A stretch of 64,000 nucleotides of DNA from Rivularia sp034931125 (GCF_034931125.1 NZ_JAYGHM010000041.1:1-64000), one strand, 5' to 3'. Shown: positions 1 through 8,508, numbered from the stretch's first letter. Numbers and translations: made by a program. The notes: generated by a model not told the origin, from the sequence alone.

Positions 1-906
1 TGGATTGCTTACCGCTCCCGCATCAGGTTGTAATTTGATGGTTTTACAGTTCGTAAGTTGAAGCAAGGAGGAGAGCGTATTGATTCCACCCGCAAAATTG
101 CCCCCCGCAGCCCCAATTACCATTATGTCCGTGCGATGATTATCCCGGAACCACAATTTAAGTGCGGTAATGAGTGATTTCAAAGCCCCTTCTACAAGCC
201 AAACTTCATTTATCTCCTTGGCTTGGGGATGCTTCCATATAAAAAGCGGCAATTCACCGTTGGGGAGATGAGGGGAATTGCCCCCATGATTCGCAGAAGA
301 TAGCCAGAAGTACTTAGCAAATTTATCGCGATTATCGCTCGCTATCTGGAATCCAGTAATAAATTGATCCCCATCTGTAGCTGCGATCGCGATACCATTC
401 CCCCCAAGCAATCTGTGAGTATTCGGGTTAACACCTGCGAGTTGTGCATTACTCTTTACCCGCTTTCCTGGATTCCAGCTACGAATCCACCCCCTGTTGT
501 AAGCAAAATCAATTTCGACAGACGATAGCCCACGCTTTTCTTTAAGTTGTATGGTGTGATAAGGGCTTAGTTGTAATTTGGCTGTAATTGCTCTGTACGC
601 TGCATTTCGCTGCCTTATGGGGAGTAAATTTTTGGTGGAATCTTTTTGTTTGGGGGGTTTCCTTATTGGCTTAACTATCCTTGGAAGATTAGCCCATTCT
701 TGAGAATTATCTGGTCTAAAGGTCGCAGTATGCCCGTTAGATGGCTTTACACAAACATATCCGTTGATTTTTTCACCCTTAACAGCATCTACAAAGCCAT
801 GACAGAAAATTGTTTCGTCCGCTAAAATCCGGCAATTTGATTTTATGTCTTCACATACGGGACAAGGATTATGGCGGTTGGTGGGGACTGGACGACTACT
901 AAACAT
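1..906 (-). CDS. Plasmid replication protein, CyRepA1-like (partial, C-terminus beyond left edge)
   Basis: This reading frame is open from an ATG at 906 to the window edge and shows 302 N-terminal residues. The start is supported by a strong Shine-Dalgarno (GGAGGGG about 4 nt upstream). Near residues 15-35 there is a zinc-ribbon-like cluster (CPVC, then a Cys and a C-H pair), as in CHC2-type primase fingers. Near residues 235-300 there is a Toprim-like segment (VWLVEGALKS, VIGAAGG, then KTIKLQPDAGAV), matching the DUF3854 region. Zinc finger plus DUF3854/Toprim is the layout of cyanobacterial plasmid replication proteins annotated as the CyRepA1 family, which are thought to prime and unwind at the plasmid origin. 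The helicase half expected in this family would lie outside the window. The assignment is from motifs only. Confidence 0.8.
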   Translation of the reverse strand, partial: MFSSRPVPTNRHNPCPVCEDIKSNCRILADETIFCHGFVDAVKGEKINGYVCVKPSNGHTATFRPDNSQEWANLPRIVKPIRKPPKQKDSTKNLLPIRQRNAAYRAITAKLQLSPYHTIQLKEKRGLSSVEIDFAYNRGWIRSWNPGKRVKSNAQLAGVNPNTHRLLGGNGIAIAATDGDQFITGFQIASDNRDKFAKYFWLSSANHGGNSPHLPNGELPLFIWKHPQAKEINEVWLVEGALKSLITALKLWFRDNHRTDIMVIGAAGGNFAGGINTLSSLLQLTNCKTIKLQPDAGAVSNP

Positions 907-1388
907 TGTCCCCTCCTTTAATTAGACTGGTGTTTTCTGAACACAAGATTAAGTCTTGGGTTGCTAAGAAAGAAATATTTACAAAAAGTATTGGATATCT
1001 AAATTGAAAGTTTTTATTTTCTTGTGTTTGAGTAGATATGGAACTGACCATTATTTTCTCCAATTCGGTGATGTGAGGGGAATTGGAGGAGGGTTGTGCT
1101 GTACCACCGTGTGGTTGGAGCTTTTGGAGCCGCTCGTCTGGGATGTTTTAGCTGGTAGACGAGTCAGGAATTAATGTCAATTTCGAGTTACGGGACAAGT
1201 TTGTTTTGGAACTTCGCTATTAACAGCAATACATAAAACCGAGATTTTATAATAGTTTTGTGTCGTATCATTGCTGTCTTGTAGTCTCCGTCTGGCATAG
1301 GGTCTGGTGAATTTAATCAACAACGGAGCTACGGAACCAAGATATCTTTCTAAAAATTTGACAAAAAATCCCACCTAACACATATCTT
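907..1388. other. Leader/intergenic region upstream of the replication gene
   Basis: This stretch holds no convincing gene. A 65-codon GTG-initiated frame on the minus strand (1177-1374) has no Shine-Dalgarno and no recognisable motif, and I do not call it. The right end carries the inverted repeat and promoter described separately. Minus-strand transcripts starting there would give the replication gene a leader of roughly 450 nt. Confidence 0.5.
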
Positions 1389-1417
1389 TTGACAACTTAC
1401 TGTAGTAAGATATGTGT
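1378..1417. promoter_or_regulatory. 11-bp inverted repeat, probable operator
   Basis: ACACATATCTT (1378-1388) is repeated as its exact reverse complement AAGATATGTGT (1407-1417), separated by 18 nt. The spacer itself contains TTAC-TGTA-GTAA. The repeat overlaps the -35 and -10 region of the plus-strand promoter and lies upstream of the replication gene on the other strand. A dimeric repressor controlling copy number is a natural reading, but this is inferred. Confidence 0.5.
1389..1416 (+). promoter_or_regulatory. Candidate sigma70-type promoter
   Basis: A perfect TTGACA (1389-1394) is followed after 16 nt by TATGTG (1411-1416), a weak -10 element. It sits between the arms of an inverted repeat and points toward a hairpin region that ends in a terminator at 1573-1615. 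Confidence 0.35.
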
Positions 1418-1422
1418 ATGCA

Positions 1423-1615
1423 CGCAGTGGCGCGGCACAAGTACGTCTTTTGTCGAACTTAGATGTGGAATCAGTTTCTCAGGCTTTCATCCACTTCTTA
1501 GTTGTTTGACGACTCAACCCGCCTCCGGCAAGTTTTTTTTAGTTAGAAAAAAAGGTTTAATCCTTTTTTATTCAGGCATACCCAATTAATGGGAATTTAT
1601 CGCCTGTTTTTTTTT
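1423..1615 (+). ncRNA. Candidate structured small RNA, about 190 nt
   Basis: No convincing protein is encoded here. A 66-codon frame exists but has no ribosome binding site or recognisable motif. RNA structure is better supported. GTCGAAC-T-TAGATGTGGA (1452-1469) pairs with TCCACTTCTTA-GTT-GTTTGAC (1490-1510), giving an arm of about 17 pairs with a small internal loop, a bulge and one mismatch around a 20-nt loop. A promoter precedes it and an intrinsic terminator follows. A regulator of replication is one possibility, given its position upstream of the replication gene. It does not overlap that gene's coding sequence, so a simple antisense mechanism would need the long leader. Confidence 0.35.
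1573..1615 (+). terminator. Rho-independent terminator
   Basis: CAGGC (1573-1577) pairs with GCCTG (1602-1606), with an inner CCCA/TGGG pairing (1581-1593). A T tract of nine follows at once. Its orientation fits the plus-strand small RNA candidate. Confidence 0.55.
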
Positions 1616-1859
1616 GCCCTCCATCAAAATGTAAATATTTATTTCGAGAAAGTAGCTTTAGAATTTACTTGTGTTAGCGAGAAAAAACGTCAAGCAGAAT
1701 ACTAAAGATTACTGCAATATTGTACCCCTAATGCAAACATTGTTGAACTGATAGAAACTAAAAAACTAATTAATAAAAGATAGATGCGTTATTACTGAAT
1801 CCATAAGGAAAGCTAATTAAATTTAGTTATATAGCTTTTTAGTAATAAAGTTTTTGCTT

Positions 1860-2138
1860 CTATATTTTTTGCTTGATTAGTTCTTCTCTCATAGCTTGAG
1901 CTTCTTTGGAAGATGTAGCAGTTCTGTAAATTTGAAAAACTTCGTCAAACTCAAGTCCGTATTTAGTAGCTTCGTATTGAATTTTTTCGATATAAGCGGG
2001 TTTCTGGCTAGCAACAAAATCGGATAGTACATTTCCTAGATTTGCCCTTATAGAACGTTCCGCCATATTAGTCATCACTTTAAACCAATCATGGTCGTGT
2101 TCGGATAGAGGAATACTACCGGATTGTAGTTCTGCCAT
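1860..2138 (-). CDS. Hypothetical protein, 92 aa
   Basis: I do not recognise this protein. I chose the ATG at 2138 because AAGGAAAG lies about 6 nt upstream. The frame stays open to an ATG at 2231, which has a poorer ribosome binding site but sits about 15 nt below a TATAAT-like box near 2254-2259, so a 123-aa version is possible. The product is charged and probably helical, with no membrane segment. It stands alone between the small-RNA region and the divergent plus-strand operon. Confidence 0.55.
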   Translation of the reverse strand: MAELQSGSIPLSEHDHDWFKVMTNMAERSIRANLGNVLSDFVASQKPAYIEKIQYEATKYGLEFDEVFQIYRTATSSKEAQAMREELIKQKI

Positions 2139-2461
2139 TGTGCTTTCCTTATTATTTTCGTCGGATTCATGATACCAGGAATGCATGAGTGTATCACCTG
2201 TAGGGTAAAGTGACCGATTGCGATGTGCCATTGATTTGATTTCGCTCTTATATTATATACATATTGTATCCTTACTGTATGGGTACTATACTAAATGAAA
2301 AGCGAGCGAGTGAATAAGAATATTTCATGCTCAAGAACGTCTGGGTTTTAGTCTGCGTGCTGGGTGCATCGATTATCCCAACAACTGAAACCCCAAAAAC
2401 TGCCTCTATAAGACAACCACGCACCCAATACCTATAGCCTGCATGGGAAAAAGGATGCTGC

Positions 2462-2989
2462 ATGACAATCACCCAGCAACAACCTGAACGATGCAAGGAG
2501 GTCACGCTCCATCAACGACATCAAATAATGACAGTCACCCAGAGTACAAAAATTATGAGGGAAACAACGCGATCGCTAAAAGATTATTACGAATCAAAAC
2601 TGGGTAAACCAATCAGCGATTCATCTTGGTATCGAGTCTGTGATTGCCTTCGAGGCACTTGTGGAGAAGTTACCAAAGAAAACCTAGAAGTGTACGCCAA
2701 AATGCGTAAGGCTTGCGCCAGGTTGCCAATCCAGCTATCGGAATTTATCCAAATCTGGGAATCCGTACAAACATTAAAAAACTCTAATGAAGAAGCAATA
2801 ACTGGCAGTCAATTTAGAAAAATGCTGACCAAAAATATCCCATCGCGGATACCAGACATTACATTTTATCGATGGTTTATTCGTGCTGGTTTGAATTTCA
2901 GGAAGAGAAATGAATACACACCAGAACAATTTATTCCCGTAACAGTTAGTGCTTGGTGTTGGTACTTGAGAAAATCCAAGGAGCAATAA
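2462..2989 (+). CDS. Hypothetical protein, 175 aa, first gene of the 2.5-6.6 kb operon
   Basis: The ATG start is preceded by AAGGA about 6 nt upstream. A second in-frame ATG lies at 2528. I do not recognise a family. The protein is basic and rich in W/Y, with a helical segment in the middle (about 55-110) and a conserved-looking end containing WYLRKSKEQ. It ends 2 nt before the next gene, so the two are almost certainly co-transcribed. A DNA-binding or plasmid-specific role would fit the company of the P-loop ATPase downstream, but this is guesswork. Confidence 0.6.
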   Translation: MTITQQQPERCKEVTLHQRHQIMTVTQSTKIMRETTRSLKDYYESKLGKPISDSSWYRVCDCLRGTCGEVTKENLEVYAKMRKACARLPIQLSEFIQIWESVQTLKNSNEEAITGSQFRKMLTKNIPSRIPDITFYRWFIRAGLNFRKRNEYTPEQFIPVTVSAWCWYLRKSKEQ

Positions 2990-2991
2990 CA

Positions 2992-3606
2992 ATGGCAGAT
3001 TTGATAAAGAGAATTCAGAGCAGATTATCTAGGAAATCAATTTCAATATCAAAGCAAGATTTGACCAGTGAAATTGCTGCACTGGGTTACTCCCCTCAAG
3101 CTTTAGAAGAAGATGAAATTGATACGATTACTCAACTGCTTTTAGATAAGCATCAAAATACAGAATTGGCGGTATCGGAGCCAGAAGAAATTACAGCTGC
3201 TCCATCGGACGAACATCACGCATCTGCAACCAATTTAACCGCGATTAGCAATCAACAAAAAGAACAACTGATATCAGTACAAGCCCAATCATTGGGCATT
3301 AAGCTAGACGAATCAGAAATCACGGATATTTCCCAAACCGTTAGCGATTCATTTACCGACTTTGTGAGTGCTGTAGAAACTATCAACTCATCAATCAAAG
3401 ATTACGCCCAAAGTAAATTTGATGAAGTTGAGCAAAAAATTGATAAAAGTAATAACAACCTACGCGACTACATTGATAAAAGAACTACCAGCTTGCAAAG
3501 AAAGAGTTTAGAAGGAGCCACAACAACAAAGGAGGTACTAGAGCAAAAAAGCTCTAATCTCAAAAGCTTCTCCAAAAGACTCGCAGCAGCATTCAGAACA
3601 CAGTAG
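2992..3606 (+). CDS. Coiled-coil hypothetical protein, 204 aa
   Basis: The start at 2992 has AAGGAG about 8 nt upstream and leaves 2 nt after the preceding stop. A start at 2953 would overlap that gene. Residues 1-60 are a compact helical region resembling small plasmid DNA-binding N-termini (unproven). Residues 75-190 are Gln/Ser/Lys/Asp-rich with a probable coiled coil around 140-190. No membrane segment is present. Near its 3' end a GGAGGT (3531-3536) precedes a run of six A. The frame that opens just after it carries a membrane protein without a standard start codon. Confidence 0.65.
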   Translation: MADLIKRIQSRLSRKSISISKQDLTSEIAALGYSPQALEEDEIDTITQLLLDKHQNTELAVSEPEEITAAPSDEHHASATNLTAISNQQKEQLISVQAQSLGIKLDESEITDISQTVSDSFTDFVSAVETINSSIKDYAQSKFDEVEQKIDKSNNNLRDYIDKRTTSLQRKSLEGATTTKEVLEQKSSNLKSFSKRLAAAFRTQ

Positions 3607-3964
3607 ACAATTACGCTTTAAAAATGTATTTCGGCTATTAGTAATAATAATTCCTGCTTTATTCCTAATAGATTATTGCTACCAATCAATTAGCTATCAC
3701 TTCAAATATCAAGCCTACTTAGAAAGAAAAGACAGAATACAACAATACCAACAGTGGATGCACTACCAATGCACGGAAATACTAACTCAAGAAAGGACTA
3801 ATCGCTGTGAAAAATACTGGCAAGCTGAAAAACTTGGTTTCTTCAAAATCACGCCACCTAGAAAAACAACTCCGTGGGAAATTCAACGCTTCCACAAACC
3901 TAATTTACAGGGCATTAATGGGCGACCAAAAAGCATTAAAACTAATAGGTCAAATGGGGAATGA
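3542..3964 (+). CDS. Small membrane protein frame without a canonical start
   Basis: This frame is open from just after a TAG at 3539-3541 to a TGA ending at 3964. It encodes a clear transmembrane helix (about 3626-3685, containing LLVIIIPALFLI), followed by a charged, Tyr/Gln-rich cytoplasmic-type tail with two Cys. No ATG, GTG or TTG lies upstream of the helix. The first ATG is 3758, past the helix. The true start may be a rare codon (ATC 3557, ATT 3650). Otherwise a sequencing error or a frameshift joins it to the preceding 204-aa frame, whose end it overlaps. It also overlaps the next gene by about 158 nt. It could be a decayed gene. Confidence 0.4.
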   Translation, partial: SKKALISKASPKDSQQHSEHSRQLRFKNVFRLLVIIIPALFLIDYCYQSISYHFKYQAYLERKDRIQQYQQWMHYQCTEILTQERTNRCEKYWQAEKLGFFKITPPRKTTPWEIQRFHKPNLQGINGRPKSIKTNRSNGE

Positions 3965-4460
3965 TGGAGCAAGAATAAGTGAATTTGCCCCCAAAGTTAA
4001 AGATAATATGCTAGCTGCAATCAAAGGAGCAGAAGATTTAAACACAACCCTTGCAGCTATTTATAAGCAAGCAGGTGTAAGTGGAGAGCGAATCGAACGA
4101 GAAATCCAATCATCTATTCTTGCAGACGATAAGCTAGCAAATCAATTAAAAGAATTAAACCTTGATTTTGAAGGAGCTAAAAGTAGAGAAGAATTGCGCC
4201 ACAAACAAGCTAAAGAACATATTACATTGAAAACTTGGGTTGACCGTCACATGATGAGTATTGATGGCGAATACAAGATGTTGCAAGAAGAATTAAAGAC
4301 AGAAGTAAGGCAGCAGACAATTGATTTACAACACGATAAAGAACTAGGTAACTATTATCTTGATGCTGGTGACAATGCTAGAGATGATTTAAAACCCAAG
4401 AAACAATACGCAAGACGTTCAATAATTCAAAGAATCAAAGATACAATTATAGGATTTTAA
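3807..4460 (+). CDS. Hypothetical protein, 217 aa, helical
   Basis: The start is a GTG with GAAAGGA about 9 nt upstream. It lies inside the preceding membrane-protein frame, which suggests translational coupling. A downstream ATG at 3918 is the alternative. The product is soluble and strongly helical, with a Gly/Ala-containing N-terminal part (residues 30-60, containing ALKLIGQMG), a Glu/Lys-rich middle and a basic C-terminus. I do not recognise a family. It sits between two membrane-protein genes in the operon that ends with the P-loop ATPase. Confidence 0.6.
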   Translation: MKNTGKLKNLVSSKSRHLEKQLRGKFNASTNLIYRALMGDQKALKLIGQMGNDGARISEFAPKVKDNMLAAIKGAEDLNTTLAAIYKQAGVSGERIEREIQSSILADDKLANQLKELNLDFEGAKSREELRHKQAKEHITLKTWVDRHMMSIDGEYKMLQEELKTEVRQQTIDLQHDKELGNYYLDAGDNARDDLKPKKQYARRSIIQRIKDTIIGF

Positions 4461-4564
4461 TTTCTCAAGGAAGAGGGAAGAATTGCGAATGAAGTAATAA
4501 CGCTACCATTTATCCATCTTCTTCAATTATCCTTCTTTGTTATTCCCCCAACATTCATCAACAT

Positions 4565-5108
4565 ATGATTGAGCAATTTAACGAATTAGAAGAACAAGAA
4601 GATTCAGAAACTACACCAGATACCCAATTACCCAAAGACTTAATAGAACACCTGGAAGAACGTAAAAAGCATAGAAAGCAAGTCATTCAAACAACGGAAT
4701 TAGTACAGAAATATTTCATAAGTTGGTCGTTAAGTGCTAGTGGATTTTTTCTCGCACGACTACTTTTATTAATCAACGGTGGTGCATCTCTATGGCTTGC
4801 AGCAGGGTTNNNNNNNNNNNNNNNNNNNNNNNNNNNNNNNNNNNNNNNNNNNNNNNNNNNNNNNNNNNNNNNNNNNNNNNNNNNNNNNNNNNNNNNNNNN
4901 NNNNNNNTTTGTAATCGCTGCTGGAAGCACCTGGTTAGCAATTAAAGACTATCAATACTTCCAGCAAATGACTACTGATAGCGCATATCAAATCAGCGCC
5001 GATATTCAGACTATTTATCAAGAAAAACCTTGGTTAGACCCCTGGTTATCAATTGGTATTGCAGCATTCATAGTAATTAGTTCATTATTCCTTATTAGCA
5101 GGAGATGA
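4565..5108 (+). CDS. Membrane protein, interrupted by an assembly gap
   Basis: The N-terminal part (from ATG 4565) is acidic, then basic, then enters a hydrophobic segment (GFFLARLLLLINGGASLW) that runs into 98 N. After the gap a different frame continues with hydrophobic residues (FVIAAGSTWLAI) and a final membrane helix (WLSIGIAAFIVISSLFLI), ending in TGA at 5108. The frames differ because the gap is not a true length. A real gap of 97 or 100 bases would join them. I infer a single protein of about 180 residues with about three membrane helices. Its stop overlaps the next start in ATGA, so the two are translationally coupled. The partner ATPase is likewise membrane-anchored. Confidence 0.6.
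4810..4907. other. Assembly gap (98 N)
   Basis: Ninety-eight undetermined bases lie inside the small membrane-protein gene. The coding frame differs on the two sides, so the run length is not the true distance. Confidence 0.99.
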
Positions 5109-6598
5109 GTAAAAATACGATTGAACTATCTACAATTATCATATCAGCAGTAGTCGGTTTAACCGGCTTCTGCTTTTCCCATTCACGTCAACCTTACCCA
5201 CTAGCACAAATACAATTCTGTCCGCAAACTGCTAACAAAAAAGAGAACATTTTAACTGATAAAAATAAAGCGAAAAAACTGAAATATTATGATTTAGAAA
5301 AAGCACAACAAAAACTAGATAGTAAATACTGCCATCAACCAAGATATGTCCTTGCAGAAGAGTGGGATAAATATAACAGTTACGGCTCAATTATTCCATA
5401 CATGGGTAGCACGATTAGCTTAGTAAGAATAATCCCCAAAGATAACCCTTATCAAATATACGGTAATGTAGCCTCTGTCGTAGGATTGTGGGGGATTTCA
5501 CTAACGCTAGCTTCTCGTGTCGGTAGGCTTAAAAAATCCGATTACCAACTAGGAGAAACCGAGAAAACCACAGCTTATTATAATTGGCAACAACACAGAC
5601 GTAAACGAGATATCAAGCAACATTCTAATCAACTACATACAGATATTTTAAAAGATGGATTAACCCAGGAAGATTTACAGCAAAGAAAAGAACTAGGGCT
5701 AACCGATGATGAAAACGAAGCTATCAAAAACCAACTGCAACTAGAAGATTACCTAAAAGCCAGAGCCGTAAAACATTCCGACATGGACAAACAAATTGCA
5801 TCTAATCTACTAGATAAAAATAAAGCAGAGAAAGAAATAGATAAATTACAAAATAAAAAATCATCTCACCCAAATATCAATCAATCCAGCGATAAACAGT
5901 TAGTTAATTCTCTAATAGAAGCCCTAAAATCCCATGAAGACGGTTGGCTCTATGACCTGATCAAAAACGCTAAACCCCTATGGCTGATTGGTTCTCAGGG
6001 TAGCGGTAAAACTAATACCGCTGGTGCGTTCGCATTAATTCGTAAATACTGCTTTGATGCACCAATCTACCAACTAATTGACAGACACGCTACTGGGGAG
6101 AATTGGGAAGTATGGAAATTATTAGATACTACATTAAAAGCTGAATCAGAAGAAGAAATCGGACAGTCTTTGGAAGATGCAACTGATAGATGGTTACAGC
6201 GAATCAAAGAAAAACCGTCTACCAAACAGCAAATAATTATTGATGAATTTACCAACCTGAAGAAAATTGATAGCTGTAAAGATGCTGCAATGAAATTCTT
6301 CTCCATGCACCTTACAGATACCCGCAAAGGCAAAGAATATTTTATTGGCATCAACCACTATTTCACTAATGAAAGCACAGTCGAGGGAACATTTGAAGCC
6401 AGGAAGTCAGGCACTATTCAACTTAAGAAGTTCTCGGCTAATGGAGAAACACCATTATCTAGAATACAAATTGTACATGGGTTAGTAGATGAAAATGGAA
6501 ACGAATTAGAAGAAATAGAAAGAACATTACCAGTATGGTTGGAAGCGAATAAGATTTATGGACACTTCAATGGGAATCCGATTAACTTTGAAGGCTAA
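5105..6598 (+). CDS. Membrane-anchored P-loop ATPase, 497 aa
   Basis: An N-terminal hydrophobic segment (about 8-25) and a second one (about 119-138) anchor the protein. A charged, helical linker follows. The ATPase domain has Walker A GSQGSGKT at residues 296-303 and Walker B IIIDEF at 377-382. The general layout (two membrane helices, then a cytoplasmic P-loop domain) resembles conjugative coupling or DNA-translocating ATPases, but I see no further family motif. It ends the 2.5-6.6 kb operon and overlaps the preceding membrane-protein gene by 4 nt. A role in DNA transfer or plasmid maintenance is inferred from context, which includes relaxase genes elsewhere in the window. Confidence 0.65.
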   Translation: MSKNTIELSTIIISAVVGLTGFCFSHSRQPYPLAQIQFCPQTANKKENILTDKNKAKKLKYYDLEKAQQKLDSKYCHQPRYVLAEEWDKYNSYGSIIPYMGSTISLVRIIPKDNPYQIYGNVASVVGLWGISLTLASRVGRLKKSDYQLGETEKTTAYYNWQQHRRKRDIKQHSNQLHTDILKDGLTQEDLQQRKELGLTDDENEAIKNQLQLEDYLKARAVKHSDMDKQIASNLLDKNKAEKEIDKLQNKKSSHPNINQSSDKQLVNSLIEALKSHEDGWLYDLIKNAKPLWLIGSQGSGKTNTAGAFALIRKYCFDAPIYQLIDRHATGENWEVWKLLDTTLKAESEEEIGQSLEDATDRWLQRIKEKPSTKQQIIIDEFTNLKKIDSCKDAAMKFFSMHLTDTRKGKEYFIGINHYFTNESTVEGTFEARKSGTIQLKKFSANGETPLSRIQIVHGLVDENGNELEEIERTLPVWLEANKIYGHFNGNPINFEG

Positions 6599-6936
6599 AT
6601 TATGAACGCAACACCATTTACCAATTGTTATCAGAAAGCAAGAGCAAATTCTTATAAAAGTTAAGCGATTGATTAATTTAAAACTACTTTATTGAAGCAT
6701 CAGCATTCCCCTGCTAGATGTTTTTATCTCATTGGAACACCAAGTTTAACAGAAACTGAATAAAAGATTATTAGATGCTCAATAGAGAAGCAACAAAACC
6801 AGCGGTTGCATTTAATTTAGTCAACAGGCTATATAGCGAAAGTCTTGTTTGACATGAATATAAATCAAACTGAACTTTCACTCAAATCTAATTGTTTATA
6901 AGCACAAAATATCTACCTTCAATCGTCAGAATAAAA
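6599..6936. other. Intergenic region, nothing recognised
   Basis: This is AT-rich sequence between the ATPase gene and a small HTH gene. A 20-codon frame starts at 6602 but shows no sign of being real. I see no clear terminator or repeat. Confidence 0.6.
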
Positions 6937-7218
6937 ATGGAAGTAACACCTGCTAAAATCGATATTATATTTACCCAAACCCAACTAGCGCAATGCTGTA
7001 ACGTATCGCTAACCACAGTAAAGCAATGGTGTAAATATGGATTGGGGGAAGATAGCGCACCTAAGAAAGGCGAATACTTTAGCTACGATGAAATTGTTTT
7101 ACTGTCAGAATTTATCTTTGCTACTAGATACTTGGGAGTGTATCAACACAAATATTTAGATGTAGTTATTCCTATTGGTGGAATAGATAAATATCAGATG
7201 ATGGAAATTCCGTATTAG
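6937..7218 (+). CDS. Small helix-turn-helix protein, 93 aa
   Basis: I chose ATG 6937. The frame extends to a TTG at 6892 with no better ribosome binding site. Residues about 12-35 (TQTQLAQCCNVSLTTVKQW) have the spacing of a helix-turn-helix recognition unit, similar to excisionase or MerR-like N-termini. The rest is short and mixed. It could be a regulator of flanking plasmid genes or an excisionase-like factor for the nearby tyrosine recombinase at 9151. Both ideas are inferred. Confidence 0.5.
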   Translation: MEVTPAKIDIIFTQTQLAQCCNVSLTTVKQWCKYGLGEDSAPKKGEYFSYDEIVLLSEFIFATRYLGVYQHKYLDVVIPIGGIDKYQMMEIPY

Positions 7219-7403
7219 CTTGCCACAATATCTTGATAAATACCTAACGCCGCGACAAAAGCAAGGATTCTGGGAACACATTTTTATTACGTCTCTATCA
7301 GAATAAATATTATTGTTGTAATCCAAATATTGAATTTTATTCACACAAAATGATAAAATAATATTGCTCAACTTCAATCAAAACTATAACCAAAATTCAT
7401 TAA

Positions 7404-8315
7404 ATGACTCGATTTGTTCATGACGAATTTGCCAAAGATTACTTGGAAGAATTACTAAAAAATTATGGAACAGTAGAACCTGATAAAAAAGTGTCGGGGG
7501 AGAAAAAAGAAATAGACATTTTATTTACTCCTTCAGCACAACAAACATATGATTTACAATTGATAGGAGTTTTAGGAAGATTCGCAGAATATCCAGCGAT
7601 ATTGGAACCATTTCGTAATGCTGCTCCTGCCGATGAAATCTGTGATTGCGTTATAAAAGTATTGGAAGTAAAAGCTAAAATGAGGCGGGAAGCTAAAGCA
7701 AATAATACAAAATTAGAAGAAGAGAAAATACCCAAATTGTGGGTTTTAACTCCCACAGCATCGCAGACAGTGTTATCTGGCTTTAACGTTAACCAAAAAG
7801 AAGGATTTCCCCCTGGAATTTACTTTTTAGGTGACAATTTACGAAGCGCAATTGTAGCAATACACCAACTACCTAAAACTATAGAAACATTGTGGTTGAG
7901 GCTTTTGGGTAGGGGTAGAGTACAAGAACAAGCAATCGAAGAGTTGCTTCAATTGCCACCATCTAACCCTTTTCAACAAGCAACGTTAAAATTAGTCTAC
8001 AACCTTAGAGAAAACTTAAGAGCAAACCAAAATTTAGAAGAGGAGGATAGGGAGTTAATTGTGAGATTAGAACCACTTTATCAAGAAGACCGGGAACGAG
8101 CCAAGCAAGAAGGAAGAGAACAAGGGATAGAACAAGGAAGAAAAGAAGGAGAACAACGTGTAATTATACGTCAGTTAAATCGTCGTATTGGGGAAATTGA
8201 TGCATCATTAATTCGCTCAATTAATGATGCATCAATTGAACAATTGGAAGCGTTGGGAGAAGCTTTATTAGATTTTACTTCTGTTACTGATTTAGAAACT
8301 TGGTTAAACCAATAA
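7404..8315 (+). CDS. DUF4351 protein with PD-(D/E)XK-like N-terminus, 303 aa
   Basis: The N-terminal region has the acidic/basic pattern of Rpn or cyanobacterial PD-(D/E)XK nuclease-like proteins (GEKKEIDILF near residues 33-42, then KVLEVKAK). A coiled Glu/Arg/Gly-rich stretch follows (EQGREQGIEQGRKEG-like). The last 55 residues match the DUF4351 domain, which is abundant in cyanobacteria. Many relatives are viewed as transposase-derived or accessory nucleases, and the function is unproven. The gene is monocistronic, followed by a good terminator at 8344-8370. Within the DUF4351 coding sequence is a 19-bp perfect inverted repeat (8195-8237), listed separately. Confidence 0.75.
   Translation: MTRFVHDEFAKDYLEELLKNYGTVEPDKKVSGEKKEIDILFTPSAQQTYDLQLIGVLGRFAEYPAILEPFRNAAPADEICDCVIKVLEVKAKMRREAKANNTKLEEEKIPKLWVLTPTASQTVLSGFNVNQKEGFPPGIYFLGDNLRSAIVAIHQLPKTIETLWLRLLGRGRVQEQAIEELLQLPPSNPFQQATLKLVYNLRENLRANQNLEEEDRELIVRLEPLYQEDRERAKQEGREQGIEQGRKEGEQRVIIRQLNRRIGEIDASLIRSINDASIEQLEALGEALLDFTSVTDLETWLNQ
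8195..8237. repeat. 19-bp perfect inverted repeat inside the DUF4351 gene
   Basis: Bases 8195-8213 and 8219-8237 are exact reverse complements, separated by CGCTC. In the protein the arms give IDASLI and INDASI, so the duplication is visible as two similar peptides. The mRNA would fold into a strong hairpin. Confidence 0.9.
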
Positions 8316-8343
8316 AAAGTAATTAGTTGAATACCTCCACACT

Positions 8344-8370
8344 CTCCCGAATTCAACTCGGGAGATTTTT
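8344..8370 (+). terminator. Rho-independent terminator after the DUF4351 gene
   Basis: CTCCCGA (8344-8350) pairs with TCGGGAG (8358-8364) around a 7-nt loop, followed by ATTTTT. Confidence 0.8.
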
Positions 8371-8479
8371 AATAATGATGAAACGTTCTTCCGCTCACAA
8401 CCGAAGCTCCAACGAAATGCAGAGCGCAGTACCGCAGAGCGCGGAACCGTTCTCCAGTACCTACAACGTTATAAGCTAA

Positions 8480-8506
8480 CTATACATCGTATATTTCAAT
8501 GTATAG
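8480..8506. promoter_or_regulatory. Operator-like inverted repeat directly before the RHH gene
   Basis: CTATACAT (8480-8487) and ATGTATAG (8499-8506) are perfect reverse complements 11 nt apart. The second arm ends 2 nt before the ATG at 8509. A small DNA-binding protein encoded next to such a repeat usually represses itself, so autoregulation is the likely role. Confidence 0.5.
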
Positions 8507-8508
8507 AC

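Noticed and set aside
1389..1589. 66-codon plus-strand frame as a protein
   Set aside because: No ribosome binding site or motif. The segment is better explained by a hairpin and terminator.
3541..3557. Programmed -1 frameshift at the A6 run
   Set aside because: A -1 shift meets a TAA at 3555, and the A run is not in the X-XXY-YYZ register of the upstream frame.
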